NCBI RefSeq assembly: GCF_052064335.1 | Contig: NZ_JBQHVU010000008.1 | Location: forward strand, 1-64,000 | Source of the DNA: Weimeria sp002480925 | GTDB lineage: Bacteria; Bacillota; Clostridia; Lachnospirales; Lachnospiraceae | DNA length: 64,000 bases | Direction: 5' to 3' | In this document: in pieces, positions 16,637-25,359 of the stretch | Layout: each line of letters opens with the position of its first letter | How positions within the stretch are numbered: position 1 is the stretch's first letter | Made by a program: the position numbers and the translations under genes | The notes under the pieces: model-generated | Databases searched by the model: none | Told to the model about the DNA's origin: nothing | The model's input: only the letters and a program-made list of their open reading frames with translations

Positions 16637-16664
16637 ATTATACATATTCATGAATAAATGTCAA
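16637..16664 (-). promoter_or_regulatory. Promoter of the opp operon
   Basis: Minus strand TTGACA (16659-16664), 16-base spacer, TATAAT (16637-16642): consensus boxes about 200 bases before oppB. The rest of the 16530-16815 spacer is AT-rich with no gene. Confidence 0.75.
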
Positions 16665-16814
16665 CAGAAACTTGAAATTTATCTAATGTTTATTTTTCTT
16701 ATATTAGCGCTGTTTATCGGTGATGTTTTAAATTGGCAAAGTATAAATATAATATTTATTAGTAAACTATATAGATATAATTGCGTTTCTATGCATATTT
16801 ATACATAAAAATAC

Positions 16815-16843
16815 AAAAAAGGACCGGCTCAAGCGGCCAGTCC
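16815..16843 (-). terminator. Terminator of the DUF4190 gene
   Basis: GGACCGGCT and AGCGGCCAGTCC segments (16821-16843) pair and are followed by TTTTTT on the minus strand. A short run of CCCTNAT heptads (16841-16860) sits between it and the stop codon. Confidence 0.75.
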
Positions 16844-16860
16844 CTGATCCCTAATCCCTA

Positions 16861-17601
16861 TCATCTAATATAGCGGTAAAAATTGCTTTCATAATTGTTT
16901 AGATAATCCTGCAGAGCATTCATAAGATTTATGTTGTCTGCGAAAAGGATCATAGTGATCACTAAAAGGACGATCGAAACAGCAGCACAGATTATCCCTG
17001 CTATCGCAAAGCCGTTGTTCTTTCTCTTCGAAAGAGAGATAATGCCGAATACGATAGAAAGGATTGCCGGCAGAACGTTAACGAATGAGCAGAAGCAGAG
17101 AAGGGAGATAATTCCAAGCACCATTGAGGCGATCCCGAACCCTCTTGATGGATCCTGCTGATAGTAGCCATTATAGGGCTGATATGGATTCTGAGGATAT
17201 CCGTTTCCATTATTCCAGGCATTCTGCCCATCAGGACCGTAGCCAGGGCCAGTCTGTCCGTAAGGACCGTAGCCAGGGCCAGTCTGTCCGTAAGGACCGT
17301 AGCCAGGGCCAGTCTGTCCGTAAGGACCATAGCTGTTATTTCTATTGCCCCCATTCTGGCTCTGCCTGTATGCCTGCCACTGATCAGGGTTCACGCGACA
17401 TCCCTGATCTCTATTGCCATTCATACCATAAGAATCAGGTCTGCCCTGCTCTGTACTTCCACTATCCAAAACCGGTCCGTTCTGGCTCTTATCTATATCC
17501 GAATCCTGCTCCTGCGTCTCCTCCGCAAAGATATCCTGCTCTGACGGCTTTTGATCCGGATCCTCATTGCTACCATTATTATAAAAATTGTTGTTATCCA
17601 T
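16861..17601 (-). CDS. DUF4190-type membrane protein with Gly/Tyr/Gln-rich repeat region
   Basis: 246 residues. An acidic N-terminus (1-80) leads to a low-complexity Gly/Tyr/Gln/Asn/Pro region (about 65-145) with tandem decapeptides of the form YGPYGQTGPG. Two transmembrane helices follow in a DUF4190 arrangement (IASMVLGIISLLCFCSF near 155-171; AIAGIICAAVSIVLLVITMILF near 199-220). Function unknown. A smaller membrane protein with a related two-helix plan lies directly upstream on the same strand. Confidence 0.7.
   Translation of the reverse strand: MDNNNFYNNGSNEDPDQKPSEQDIFAEETQEQDSDIDKSQNGPVLDSGSTEQGRPDSYGMNGNRDQGCRVNPDQWQAYRQSQNGGNRNNSYGPYGQTGPGYGPYGQTGPGYGPYGQTGPGYGPDGQNAWNNGNGYPQNPYQPYNGYYQQDPSRGFGIASMVLGIISLLCFCSFVNVLPAILSIVFGIISLSKRKNNGFAIAGIICAAVSIVLLVITMILFADNINLMNALQDYLNNYESNFYRYIR
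17234..17330. repeat. 30-bp tandem repeat inside the DUF4190 gene
   Basis: Three nearly identical 30-bp units (17234, 17264, 17294) plus a partial fourth, encoding the decapeptide repeats. Near-identity at DNA level points to recent expansion or contraction. Confidence 0.9.
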
Positions 17602-17623
17602 AGATTCTCCTAATTTATATCGA

Positions 17624-17911
17624 TCATTTTGGCGGCTTTAACGGATCTATACCTAATCCGGCAAAATAAGAAGCCCCAATGATAAATACCAGTATGTATA
17701 TGACAATGTAGACAGCTGATATGACAGCGCCGCAGATCACAAGTCTGTCGTTTTCCTCACTTGATCTTCCATGCAGTACTGCGAAGACTATAGAGGCTAT
17801 TGCCGAGGCAAGCCCTAAATACCATCTGAGGCAGCTCAAAATGAGAGATCCGATGCTTAGTACAAAGCATAATATTCTGTATACTGATAATTTAGTGTCT
17901 TTTTTGTCCAT
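17624..17911 (-). CDS. Small membrane protein (DUF4190-like helices)
   Basis: 95 residues with helices at about 10-27 (ILCFVLSIGSLILSC), 29-45 and 58-83. It is 22 bases upstream of the larger DUF4190-type gene and shares its membrane plan, so the two probably act together. No function is recognised. Confidence 0.6.
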   Translation of the reverse strand: MDKKDTKLSVYRILCFVLSIGSLILSCLRWYLGLASAIASIVFAVLHGRSSEENDRLVICGAVISAVYIVIYILVFIIGASYFAGLGIDPLKPPK

Positions 17912-17960
17912 AAGTATGCTACAATGTATTCATTCAGCAGCTTATATCGAGGTTTTAAGT

Positions 17961-18701
17961 ATGGTTTACGTATTTGGCTCCCAGGTGATCTATTATCAGC
18001 ACATTCCCGGAAAGGAGAATGCCGCCCCTCTGATCCTGCTTCATGGAAACGGTGAGGATCATCATATATTTGACACCCTCTGTGACTCCCTTGGAGAGGA
18101 TTTCGACATCTATGCCCCTGACAGCAGGGGTCACGGTCTGTCTGCCTGTCCAAAAGAGCTCCACTATCAGGATATGGCAGATGATCTCTATCGCTTTATC
18201 ACAGAGCTTGATATAAGGAAGCCTCTTATTGTCGGTTTCTCTGACGGAGGAATCACTGCTCTTATATTTGCCTCCACCTACTCTCATCTATGCAGCGGAA
18301 TCATATGCTGCGGAGCCAATACATGCCCTAAGGGACTTACTGGCCAGGAACGTATGGCGATAAAGAAGGCAATGAAAAGAAAGCTGTCCTCTCACGGCAG
18401 CTCGGATACTGATATAGATACTGTATCAAGTCAGGTCTTTGCTGCAAGCGGAGCCTTGGAAAGACTTATGCTGACCGAGCCTGATATATCAGAGAAGATG
18501 CTTGGACAGATCTCTGTCCCAGTCCTGGTCCTGTCTGGAGAAAATGACCTGGTAAAAAAGTCTGATACAATGAAGATCTTCTCCTCCATACAAAAAAGTC
18601 AGCTCCGTATCCTCCCCGGGGAGAATCACGGAAGCTATGTGATCGGGTCTGACAGGCTTTCCTCCTTTATAAGAGACTTCTGGGCTATCTTTACTGATTG
18701 A
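17961..18701 (+). CDS. Alpha/beta-fold hydrolase
   Basis: 246-residue serine hydrolase. The start MVYVFGSQV is chosen because GAGG lies eight bases upstream and a longer frame would run through the divergent gene. It shows the oxyanion-hole segment LLHGNGEDHH near 25-34, nucleophile elbow VGFSDGG near 90-96, acid region LSGENDLV near 191-198 and catalytic histidine in GENHGSY near 217-223. Substrate unknown. It overlaps the convergent serS end by 11 bases. Confidence 0.8.
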   Translation: MVYVFGSQVIYYQHIPGKENAAPLILLHGNGEDHHIFDTLCDSLGEDFDIYAPDSRGHGLSACPKELHYQDMADDLYRFITELDIRKPLIVGFSDGGITALIFASTYSHLCSGIICCGANTCPKGLTGQERMAIKKAMKRKLSSHGSSDTDIDTVSSQVFAASGALERLMLTEPDISEKMLGQISVPVLVLSGENDLVKKSDTMKIFSSIQKSQLRILPGENHGSYVIGSDRLSSFIRDFWAIFTD

Positions 18702-19992
18702 TCTTATGCTTAGGGATAAGCTTTTCTATCCCTCCCATATAAGGCCTTAAAACCTCCGGAATGCTTACTGTACCGTCAGCATTCAGATTGTTCTCAAGGA
18801 AGGCTATGAGCATTCTCGGAGGAGCTACTACTGTATTATTCAGTGTATTTGCAAAATACTTCCTGCCATCTGCAGCCTTTACCCTGATACCAAGTCTTCT
18901 GGCCTGAGCATCTCCTAAGTTGGAGCAGCTTCCTACCTCAAAATACTTCTTCTGTCTCGGGCTCCATGCTTCGACATCACAGCTCTTGACCTTTAGGTCT
19001 GCAAGATCTCCTGAGCAGCACTCCAGTGTACGTACAGGTATATCCATGCTGCGGAAAAGCTCTACCGTATAGCTCCAGAGCTTATTATACCAGTCCCAGG
19101 CCTCTTCAGGTCTGCAGACCACTATCATCTCCTGCTTTTCAAACTGATGGATACGATAGACTCCTCGCTCCTCTATTCCATGAGCTCCCTTTTCCTTACG
19201 GAAGCAAGGTGAATATGAGGTCATTGTATAAGGCAGCTTTTCCTCGTCATTTAAGGTGTCCTTATAGCGTCCTATCATAGAATGCTCTGAGGTACCGATC
19301 AGATAGAGATCCTCACCCTCGATCTTATACATCATCGCATCCATCTCATCGAAGCTCATGACTCCGTCAACGACAGCGGAATGGATCATATAAGGCGGGA
19401 TGCAGTAGGTGAAGCCCTTGCCTATCATGAAATCCCTGGCATATGCGAGTACAGCCGAATGAAGTCTTGCTATATCTCCGAGCAGATAATAGAATCCGTT
19501 TCCAGCCACCTTGCCGGCAGCATCGAGATCTATGCCGTCGAAGCTTTCCATGATATCAGTATGATATGGAACAGGGAAGTCAGGAACGACCGGCTCACCA
19601 AATTTCTCTATCTCCTGATTGCAGGAGTCGTCAGGTCCTATAGGCACAGAAGGATCTATGATATTAGGGATCACCATCATATCATCCCTTACCTTCTTCT
19701 GATACTCCTTTTCCTTCTCTTCGAGCTCCGTAAGCCTTGCGGCATTGGCACTTACCATTGCCTTGGTCTTTTCAGCCTCGTCCTTCTTTCCTTCCTTCAT
19801 CAGGATGCCTATCTGCTTTGAAAGACGGTTTCTCTCGGCACGGAGGTTATCAGCCTCACCCTTTGCCTCTCTTGAAAGAGCGTCATACTTTATAACTTCA
19901 TCTACTAGCGGAAGCTTCTTGTCCTGGAACTTTTTCTTTATGTTCTCACGGACTGCATCCGGATTTTCTCTAAGAAACTTAATGTCAATCAT
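18691..19992 (-). CDS. serS: Serine-tRNA ligase
   Basis: Charges tRNA-Ser. 433 residues: the N-terminal antiparallel coiled coil (about 1-110) that reaches the tRNA variable arm, then the class II catalytic core. Motif 2 is seen in SPCFRKEKGAHG near 270-281. Serine-binding residues lie around FEKQEMIVV, and motif 3 in NTVVAPPRMLIAFLEN near 390-405. The gene is complete, with AGGAG before the start, and lies 12 bases after glyA. No T-box leader is visible. Confidence 0.95.
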   Translation of the reverse strand: MIDIKFLRENPDAVRENIKKKFQDKKLPLVDEVIKYDALSREAKGEADNLRAERNRLSKQIGILMKEGKKDEAEKTKAMVSANAARLTELEEKEKEYQKKVRDDMMVIPNIIDPSVPIGPDDSCNQEIEKFGEPVVPDFPVPYHTDIMESFDGIDLDAAGKVAGNGFYYLLGDIARLHSAVLAYARDFMIGKGFTYCIPPYMIHSAVVDGVMSFDEMDAMMYKIEGEDLYLIGTSEHSMIGRYKDTLNDEEKLPYTMTSYSPCFRKEKGAHGIEERGVYRIHQFEKQEMIVVCRPEEAWDWYNKLWSYTVELFRSMDIPVRTLECCSGDLADLKVKSCDVEAWSPRQKKYFEVGSCSNLGDAQARRLGIRVKAADGRKYFANTLNNTVVAPPRMLIAFLENNLNADGTVSIPEVLRPYMGGIEKLIPKHKINQ

Positions 19993-20004
19993 AAATGCTC
20001 CTGA

Positions 20005-21255
20005 TCAAAAAAACTTTCCTGATAATGGATACCTATCTGTGAGCTTCTGGATGATAGCTCTTGCAGCAGGAATTCCCTCTTCCTTTTCATCGATCACAGC
20101 AGCTATTGCCTCTGCTACCTGATCGAAATCATCCTCCTTAAGACCTCTTGTGGTTGCCGCAGGTGTTCCGAGACGGATTCCTGAGGTCACAAACGGGCTC
20201 TTAGGATCATTAGGAACAGTATTCTTGTTGGCTGTGATATGAGCCTCATCAAGCCATGCCTCAACCTCCTTGCCTGTAAGTCCCTTATTTATCAGGTCAA
20301 CAAGCATCAGATGATTGTCCGTACCGCCAGAAACGATATCGATCCCCCTGCTCATAAGACCGTTTGACAGGGCCTTTGCATTTAGGATGATCTGGTGGGC
20401 ATATTCCTTGAACTGCGGGCTTAATGCCTCTTTGAAGCAGACTGCCTTTGCTGCTATCACATGCATAAGAGGGCCACCCTGAATTCCCGGGAAGACTGCT
20501 TTATTAAGCTTGTACTTCTCGCTTGCCTCCTTTGTCGCAAGGATAAGTCCCCCTCTAGGTCCGCGAAGAGTCTTGTGGGTAGTAGTCGTCACAATATCTG
20601 CATATGGTACAGGAGACTGATGATAGCCTGTTGCCACAAGGCCTGCTATATGAGCCATATCTACCATAAGGACCGCCCCGACCTCGTGAGCTATCTCAGA
20701 AAATTTCTTGAAGTCAATAGCCCTTGCATAGGCACTTGCTCCGGCAATGATCATCTTTGGTCTGCATTCCTTTGCTATCTCCTCGACTCTTGTATAGTCA
20801 ATGAAGCCCTGATCATTTACTCCGTAAGGAACAATATTGAAATATGTCCCTGAGAAATTAGCCGGTGATCCATGGGTCAGATGTCCGCCGTGATCAAGGC
20901 TCATTCCCATTATGGTATCACCAGGCTTGCATACAGCATATTCAACTGCCATATTTGCCTGAGCACCTGAATGAGGCTGGACATTTGCATACTCTGCTCC
21001 GAAGAGCTCCTTTGCTCTTTCTCTGGCCAGATCCTCTACTATATCGACCTTCTCACAGCCACCATAATATCTGTGTCCAGGGTAGCCTTCTGCATACTTG
21101 TTGGTAAGGATGCTTCCCATAGCGCTCATAACCGCAGGGCTTACCCAGTTCTCCGAGGCGATAAGCTCAATGTGGCTCTGCTGGCGGTCGAACTCCTCGC
21201 AGATAGCCTCTGCTACTTCAGGGTCTTCGTTTCTGATGTCGTCAATAGTGTACAT
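20005..21255 (-). CDS. glyA: Serine hydroxymethyltransferase
   Basis: PLP enzyme interconverting serine and glycine with tetrahydrofolate. The start MYTIDDI is set by AGGAGG five bases upstream; the frame is open to 21300 but that part overlaps a terminator. 416 residues: YAEGYPGHRYYGGC near 54-67, the PLP-lysine motif TTTTHKTLRGPRGG near 222-235 and VTSGIRLGTPAATTRG near 351-366. The gene is followed closely by serS, linking serine metabolism to tRNA charging. Confidence 0.95.
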   Translation of the reverse strand: MYTIDDIRNEDPEVAEAICEEFDRQQSHIELIASENWVSPAVMSAMGSILTNKYAEGYPGHRYYGGCEKVDIVEDLARERAKELFGAEYANVQPHSGAQANMAVEYAVCKPGDTIMGMSLDHGGHLTHGSPANFSGTYFNIVPYGVNDQGFIDYTRVEEIAKECRPKMIIAGASAYARAIDFKKFSEIAHEVGAVLMVDMAHIAGLVATGYHQSPVPYADIVTTTTHKTLRGPRGGLILATKEASEKYKLNKAVFPGIQGGPLMHVIAAKAVCFKEALSPQFKEYAHQIILNAKALSNGLMSRGIDIVSGGTDNHLMLVDLINKGLTGKEVEAWLDEAHITANKNTVPNDPKSPFVTSGIRLGTPAATTRGLKEDDFDQVAEAIAAVIDEKEEGIPAARAIIQKLTDRYPLSGKFF

Positions 21256-21267
21256 GTTTCCTCCTGT

Positions 21268-21293
21268 AAAAAAAGGCCGGGACGGACCCGGCC
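21268..21293 (-). terminator. Terminator between secDF and glyA
   Basis: GGCCGGG / CCCGGCC stem with a five-base loop, followed on the minus strand by TTTTTTT. It lies directly after the secDF stop and before the glyA ribosome site. Confidence 0.85.
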
Positions 21294-21299
21294 TGGTCA

Positions 21300-23666
21300 C
21301 TATACTATAGCACCATTATTATACTTGTCCGGCTTTACTACCGGTTTCTTCTTCTTTTTCCTTGCGTTTGGTCCCTGCTTCTGATCAGTCTCATCGCCTT
21401 TTCCTATATGGACTCTTGCCACATACCAGAGAGGAGTAGCTACGAAGATAGATGAGTAGGTACCGCAGATAACTCCTACGAGCAGAGGGAAGGCAAACTC
21501 CCTTATCGATGATACTCCAAGGATAAGGAGCATTATTATAGTAAGAGCTGTCGTAAACGATGTACTTAAGGATCTTGTCAGTGTCTCCGTCACAGATTTA
21601 TCAGAGATGTCACTGAGTACAGCAGCTGTCTTCTGCTTGCTTGTATTGCGCAGATTCTCACGGATACGGTCGAATACCACGATCGTATCGTTTATCGAAT
21701 ATCCTACTATAGTAAGGATACAAGCCACAAAGGCTGAACCAACCGACAGCCTGAATACCGCATATACGCCAAGAGTGACCAGCACATCATGGCAGAGTGC
21801 CAGTACAGCTGATGTAGCAAATCTGACATCACGGAACCTGAACCAGATGTAGAAGAGAATCATGATAACAGAAACGATCACAGCTATAATAGAAGTACGT
21901 CTCATCTCTCCAGAGATGGTACCGCTTATGTTCTGTGTCTGTACGTCAGACTCCTTTACTCCGAAGCTCTTGTTCAGCAGGCTGTTAAGCTTTTCTCTCT
22001 CTGACAGATCAAGAGTACGTGTCTTGAAGATTATCTGGTTTCCTCCAGTCACCTTCTGACTCTGTACGTTTGCATCTCCTGTTACCTTCTCGATAACCGG
22101 CACTATCTTCTCATCAATCTGCTCGATAGAATAATTCTTTGAGAAGTTAACAGTGGTAGATGTACCGCCTGAGAACTCAAGTGAATAATTGAGAGCCTTT
22201 CCTGTCGAAGCCTTGTATCCGATCATTGAGATGACCCCGATAGCAATAAGTGTAAGAGATATACCGAAGAAGATTGCCTTTTTCCTGATAAGAGGCATAG
22301 TCCTTACATTCCAGAGATGGCCATAAATCTTTGCATCTGTACAGCCGAAGTTGTAGAAGGAGTTCATAAGACCTCTTGTGATAAAGAGGGCTGTAAACAT
22401 GGACAGGCAGGTACCGAGTCCTAAAGTAATGGCAAAGCCCTTTACTGTTCCGGTTCCTATCACTCCTAAGACAAATGCGACGATAAGAGTCGTTATATTA
22501 CCATCGAGGATGGCTGACAGCGCTCTCCTGAATCCTGTCTGCATAGCAGCCTTTACTGTACGGCCTGCTGCTATCTCTTCCTTTATTCTTGAGAAGATGA
22601 TGACATTCGCATCGACTGCCATTCCTATACTTAAGATGATACCGGCTATACCCGGCAGGGTAAGAGTGATATCAAATACCTGAAGTATGCTTATAATAAG
22701 CTCTGTATAAAGAAGAAGGGCAAGTGAAGCCATTGCTCCAGGGAAGAGATAGGCTATGCACATGAAGATCATCACGAGCAGAAGTCCGATTCCTGCTGCC
22801 ATAAGTGATGTCTTTAAGGCATTGGATCCAAGCTGGGCTCCTACTATCTCTGACTGGATCTCCTTAAGCTTGATATCGAGACCACCGATACGGATATATG
22901 AAGCAAGGTTCTGAGCCTCCTCTATATCCTTCATTCCGTTTATCACACAGTTACCGTCCGAGATCTCCTCGTTAACACTCGGTACTGATACAAAATTGCC
23001 ATCATAGTAGATACCGATAGTATCATGGCTGTCTGCAGCTGCTTCCTTTGTCGCAGCCGCGAATGCGGATGCGCCCTCGCTCTTTAGCGAGATGGATACG
23101 ACAGGCTCCTTATTTCCAGTATTATTGGAATCCTCGTAAACTGCCTGTGCGCTCTTTACCTCTGATCCGTCCAGAACGATTGAGCCGTTCTGCTTTAAGC
23201 TCTTGATAGTCACGCCGTCAGACAGCTTATACTGTCCGGTCTTCTGATCATAGGTGTAGTTCTCTTTGCCGCTTGAATCCTTGTGCTTTATGAAATATAG
23301 ATCACCAGGTGTCCCAAGCTGCTCCAGAATCTTGTTGGCATCCTTTACTCCAGGGATCTCGACAGCGATTCTGTCGTCACCCATCTGGTATACATTAGCC
23401 TCTGTCGTGTTTGACTCGCTTCCCAGATCGTTCTCTATACGCTTCTGAAGCTTGTAGATAGTATCCTGGATCTGGGTTTTCGTAGCCTTGCCCTTTATCT
23501 GGTAAGTGATCGATGCTCCTCCTGCCAGATCAAGTCCCAGCTTCAGACTGTTCTTACCATCTTTTAAGGTATCCCTTATCACTGTAAGAGAAAAATACCC
23601 CAAGAGCACTACGACTGCAAGAAAGGCGCAAAAAAATGCGACTGATTTTCCCTTCTTCGGTTTCAT
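21300..23666 (-). CDS. secDF: Protein translocase subunit SecDF (fused)
   Basis: RND-type membrane protein that uses the proton-motive force to help pull proteins through SecYEG. 788 residues in one chain. The SecD half (about 1-440) has GLDLAGGASITYQI near 43-56, an extracytoplasmic P1 region and six helices with AVDANVIIFSRIKEE near 354-368. The SecF half (about 450-770) has LEFSGGTSTTVNFS and YSINDTIVVFDRIREN near 656-671. A lysine-rich cytoplasmic tail closes it. Fused SecDF is common in Firmicutes. Confidence 0.95.
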   Translation of the reverse strand: MKPKKGKSVAFFCAFLAVVVLLGYFSLTVIRDTLKDGKNSLKLGLDLAGGASITYQIKGKATKTQIQDTIYKLQKRIENDLGSESNTTEANVYQMGDDRIAVEIPGVKDANKILEQLGTPGDLYFIKHKDSSGKENYTYDQKTGQYKLSDGVTIKSLKQNGSIVLDGSEVKSAQAVYEDSNNTGNKEPVVSISLKSEGASAFAAATKEAAADSHDTIGIYYDGNFVSVPSVNEEISDGNCVINGMKDIEEAQNLASYIRIGGLDIKLKEIQSEIVGAQLGSNALKTSLMAAGIGLLLVMIFMCIAYLFPGAMASLALLLYTELIISILQVFDITLTLPGIAGIILSIGMAVDANVIIFSRIKEEIAAGRTVKAAMQTGFRRALSAILDGNITTLIVAFVLGVIGTGTVKGFAITLGLGTCLSMFTALFITRGLMNSFYNFGCTDAKIYGHLWNVRTMPLIRKKAIFFGISLTLIAIGVISMIGYKASTGKALNYSLEFSGGTSTTVNFSKNYSIEQIDEKIVPVIEKVTGDANVQSQKVTGGNQIIFKTRTLDLSEREKLNSLLNKSFGVKESDVQTQNISGTISGEMRRTSIIAVIVSVIMILFYIWFRFRDVRFATSAVLALCHDVLVTLGVYAVFRLSVGSAFVACILTIVGYSINDTIVVFDRIRENLRNTSKQKTAAVLSDISDKSVTETLTRSLSTSFTTALTIIMLLILGVSSIREFAFPLLVGVICGTYSSIFVATPLWYVARVHIGKGDETDQKQGPNARKKKKKPVVKPDKYNNGAIV

Positions 23667-23723
23667 TGTTGTTACACTCCTTGTTACATTTTAGGACGCT
23701 GTCAGGGCTGACAGTGCCTGATC

Positions 23724-25103
23724 TCATTCTCCTTTTTCCCTGTATGCTGCCTTAAGCATGATAGCACACTCTATCCTCTTCTTCTCAAGAGCACATCCTA
23801 TCTCATAGACATCCCTCAGGTTGCCTGTGAAATTATAGGCGTTTGCGCTGCATCCGCCACTACAGTAGAACCTGGCAAAGCATTCACGGCACTTAGGGCG
23901 TGAATATACATTGCAGCCCTTGAATTCAGTCACTATATCGTCCCGGCTGATTCCATTATATACATCTCCGATACAGAAATCGGTCTTTCCGACGAACTGA
24001 TGGCATGGATAGATTGAACCATCTGGAGTAACTGATACATACTCGGTACCTGAGCCGCAGCCACTTAGTCTCTTATAGACGCATGGGCCTCCCTCCAGAT
24101 CTATCATGAAATGGAAGAAGTTGAATTCCTCCGGCGTGCCATGACGCTTTATCATCTCTCTAGATAGAATATCATACTGTTCACACAGAACAGGAATATC
24201 CTCCGTACGCAGCGAATATGGCGCTTCCCTTGGAGCCACTACCGGCTCAATGCTTATCTGCCTAAATCCCAGATCGGCCAGAGCAAGAATATCCTTGGCA
24301 AAATCGAGATTGTATCTCGTATATGTACCGCGGACATAATACTGCTTCCCCAGAGCCTCTCTCATGGCAGCAAACTTCTGATACTTAGGGACTATTATGT
24401 CCCATGTCGGATCGCCGTTATGGAAGGGTCTCATCCTGTCATGGATCTCTTTCCTTCCATCGATCGACATAACGACATTGTCCATTTCCTGATTGGCAAA
24501 TTCCATTATCTCGTCATTCAGGAGTATACCGTTCGTCGTGAATGTGAAGCGGAAGTGCTTGCCTGCCTCCTTCTCTCTCTGTCTGCCGTAGGCAACAAGC
24601 TGCTTTACGACATCGAAGTTAAGAGTGGGCTCTCCTCCGAAGAAATCCACCTCGAGATTCCTTCTCTGTCCTGAATGTGAGATAAGAAAATCGAGAGCCG
24701 CCTTTCCGGTCTCAAAGCTCATAAGCTCCGCCTTTTTTCCGAAATAAAGGCCCTCGTCAGCAAAACAGTATTCACAGCTCAGATTACAGGCATGAGCCAC
24801 ATTAAGACACATAGCCTTAACAACCGTTGGCCGTCTGGTGTAATCTATCACTCTGTCCTGATATGGATCAGGTGTGAACAGAGCCTTCTGATCCTTAAGC
24901 TGGGTGATCTCGTCGTAGGCCTCCCTGATATCCTCCTCCGTCTCTTGCGGATATTTCCTGGCGATATCTGAGATGACCTCCTCCTTACTCTTCTGCTCAT
25001 ATTCACCTATCATATCATAGGTAGGATCATCAACTATATGGATGGCTCCTGAATTCACATCAAGGACAATGTCATATCCATTATTCTTGTAATGATGAAT
25101 CAA
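23724..25103 (-). CDS. scfB: SCIFF peptide maturase, radical SAM/SPASM
   Basis: Radical SAM enzyme that installs thioether cross-links in the SCIFF peptide encoded just upstream. 459 residues. The N-terminal peptide-recognition region (about 1-90) starts MIHHYKNNGYDIVLDV. The SAM-cluster motif CNLSCEYC has cysteines near 106, 110 and 113. The C-terminal SPASM cysteines run from CGSGTEY through YPCHQF, KCRECFARFYCSGGC and GCALEK. The start is TTG, supported by GAGG eight bases upstream and by the family N-terminus. It follows scfA by 26 bases. Confidence 0.92.
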   Translation of the reverse strand: MIHHYKNNGYDIVLDVNSGAIHIVDDPTYDMIGEYEQKSKEEVISDIARKYPQETEEDIREAYDEITQLKDQKALFTPDPYQDRVIDYTRRPTVVKAMCLNVAHACNLSCEYCFADEGLYFGKKAELMSFETGKAALDFLISHSGQRRNLEVDFFGGEPTLNFDVVKQLVAYGRQREKEAGKHFRFTFTTNGILLNDEIMEFANQEMDNVVMSIDGRKEIHDRMRPFHNGDPTWDIIVPKYQKFAAMREALGKQYYVRGTYTRYNLDFAKDILALADLGFRQISIEPVVAPREAPYSLRTEDIPVLCEQYDILSREMIKRHGTPEEFNFFHFMIDLEGGPCVYKRLSGCGSGTEYVSVTPDGSIYPCHQFVGKTDFCIGDVYNGISRDDIVTEFKGCNVYSRPKCRECFARFYCSGGCSANAYNFTGNLRDVYEIGCALEKKRIECAIMLKAAYREKGE

Positions 25104-25129
25104 ATCATAAACCTCTGCAGTCGCTTAAA

Positions 25130-25279
25130 TCATCTCTGTGCAGGATTCTCGCAGTGCTGGTTGCCTACTGTGCAGCTGGTCTTACATGCTGACTGGCATG
25201 AGGTCTGGCACTCACCGCATCCGCCGTGCTCAACTGTGTTCTGAAGTCTCTTTTCATTTAATGTCTCAATGTGTTTCAT
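25130..25279 (-). CDS. scfA: SCIFF family ribosomal peptide precursor
   Basis: 49-residue precursor: MKHIETLNEKRLQNTVEHGG followed by CGEC, TSC, SAC, TSC and QHC. These are six cysteines in the last 30 residues, the pattern that names SCIFF (six cysteines in forty-five residues). SCIFF is nearly universal in Clostridia and is modified by the adjacent maturase. AAAGGA lies ahead of the ATG. The role of the mature peptide is unknown. Easily missed because of its size. Confidence 0.93.
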   Translation of the reverse strand: MKHIETLNEKRLQNTVEHGGCGECQTSCQSACKTSCTVGNQHCENPAQR

Positions 25280-25359
25280 AAAAATATCCTTTCCTGAATA
25301 ATTTTGTTTCTAAACATACTGTAAAACTATAACACAATTCAAAGGAAAATAAAAGTCTT

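Noticed and set aside
18691..21255. T-box leader upstream of serS/glyA
   Set aside because: No specifier-type leader or antiterminator is visible; the spacers are only 12 and about 45 bases.
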